24,450 bases of DNA from Streptosporangiaceae bacterium. Lineage in GTDB: Bacteria; Actinomycetota; Actinomycetes; Streptosporangiales; Streptosporangiaceae. The DNA lies in assembly GCA_030040815.1 (NCBI GenBank), contig JASHSZ010000448.1, forward strand, positions 1 to 24,450, given 5' to 3'. The first letter of the stretch is position 1, and every line of letters starts with the position of its first letter. Of this stretch, positions 23,876 to 24,450 are shown piece by piece. Both the position numbers and the translations under genes were made by a program. Under the pieces are notes generated by a model, which saw only the letters and a program-made list of their open reading frames with translations, made no database searches and was not told where the DNA came from.

Positions 23876-24450
23876 TCAGAACTCCAGAACAATGCGGCCG
23901 CGGGTCCCGCCGGCCTCGAGGGTGCGGTGCGCCTCGGCAGCGTGCTCGGCGGGCAGCGTCCGCGCGACCCGGAGCGTTACCTGGCCGGCCTCTGCCTGCT
24001 GGCGCAGCCGGTCGAGCTTGTCGCGCTCGCGGGCGTAGTTGCGCACGAGCACCGGATGGAAGGTGATGCCGCGCTCGCTGGCGCCGGTAAAGCCGCGCAC
24101 GGTCGCGATCCCGCCGCTGTCCCGCACTGCGGGGACGGCCAGTTCGTTCAGTAGCGCCGCGTCAATCAGTCCGTCGGCTCCCTCGGGCAGCACCTCGCGC
24201 ACCCGCGCGGCGAACTCGGGACCGCGCCGCACCACGATGTCGGCGCCGAGCTCCTTGACGAGGGGCTCGTCCTGCGCTGAGGCGTCGGCGATGACCCGCA
24301 GCCCCTCGGCCTTTCCGAGCTGCACCGCGTAACCGCCGACGGCACCAGCCGCACCCGTCACGGCGAGCGTCTGGCCGGGAGCCAGGGCGAGCTTGTCGAG
24401 CGCCTGCCGGGAGGTGAGGCCGTTCATCGGCAGCGTCGCCGCTTCGGCGT
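23876..24450 (-). CDS. Zinc-independent MDR quinone oxidoreductase/alcohol dehydrogenase family protein, 5' part cut by window end
   Basis: The last 191 residues are present. The frame runs off the window with EAATLPMNGLTSRQALDKLA, so ATG 24427 is internal and not the start. LPMNGLTA.QAL is the standard entry to the cofactor domain. The Rossmann motif is VTGAAGAVGGYAVQLGKAEG then LRVIADAS. KELGADIVVRRGPEF follows, then GADGLIDAALLNEL, and the end is AHRTLEAGGTRGRIVLEF, typical of the quinone-reductase branch of medium-chain dehydrogenases. It probably uses NADPH to reduce a quinone or enone. It is the first gene visible of an operon with the NTF2/PPOX fusion gene, two bases apart. Confidence 0.88.
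   Translation of the reverse strand, partial: AEAATLPMNGLTSRQALDKLALAPGQTLAVTGAAGAVGGYAVQLGKAEGLRVIADASAQDEPLVKELGADIVVRRGPEFAARVREVLPEGADGLIDAALLNELAVPAVRDSGGIATVRGFTGASERGITFHPVLVRNYARERDKLDRLRQQAEAGQVTLRVARTLPAEHAAEAHRTLEAGGTRGRIVLEF

Overview
The window is high-GC DNA with GTG and TTG starts, strong G/C bias at third codon positions and many 1-4 base gene overlaps. This points to an actinomycete chromosome. Several gene families present (SARP regulator, DUF4913, DUF6668, actinobacterial Tad pilus proteins) fit a filamentous soil actinomycete. No tRNA, rRNA, CRISPR array, transposase or integrase was found.

Layout. Positions 1-1366 hold the start of a VOC/glyoxalase gene (minus), a Crp/Fnr-type regulator and a possible MFS-transporter remnant. 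Positions 1531-2832 hold a membrane-anchored LysM protein that looks shortened and perhaps frameshifted, and a small unknown ORF. Positions 2829-6113 (minus) are a compact operon: DUF6668 protein, two-helix pilin-like protein, VirD4/TraG-type coupling ATPase, DUF4913 protein. It looks like part of an actinobacterial conjugation (type IV secretion) locus. A wall lytic transglycosylase, broken by two frame changes, lies beside it at 6385-7135, and no VirB4, VirB6 or relaxase is present. A SARP regulator (7128-8933, minus) follows.

Positions 9346-16526 are a nearly gapless Tad/Flp pilus operon: secreted PKD-like protein, SAF/CpaB protein, CpaE-like ATPase, CpaF ATPase, TadB, TadC, Flp pilin, two TadE-like proteins and a TadG-like protein. 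It is preceded by a remnant of one more gene. The SARP gene is divergent from this operon across an AT-rich gap and is the obvious candidate regulator. The same 10-base sequence CCTATAGTCC lies upstream of both the Tad operon and the conjugation-like operon.

Positions 16527-24450 are metabolic. They contain a decayed GH15 glucoamylase-like fragment, a LigM-like tetrahydrofolate-dependent aryl O-demethylase with a 109-aa partner, an FkbM methyltransferase, a Baeyer-Villiger-type flavin monooxygenase overlapping an HSL-family esterase, and an operon of an MDR quinone oxidoreductase (cut by the window end) with an NTF2-like/PPOX fusion protein. The O-demethylase and the monooxygenase/esterase pair suggest catabolism of methoxylated aromatic or ketone compounds.

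The best candidates for something new are: the orphan coupling-protein module next to a Tad locus with a shared promoter-like box; three NTPase-like proteins whose P-loops lack the lysine; the split between pilin-like proteins with and without Glu5; and the LigM and BVMO/esterase gene sets. All functional calls are from reading motifs; no database search was possible.
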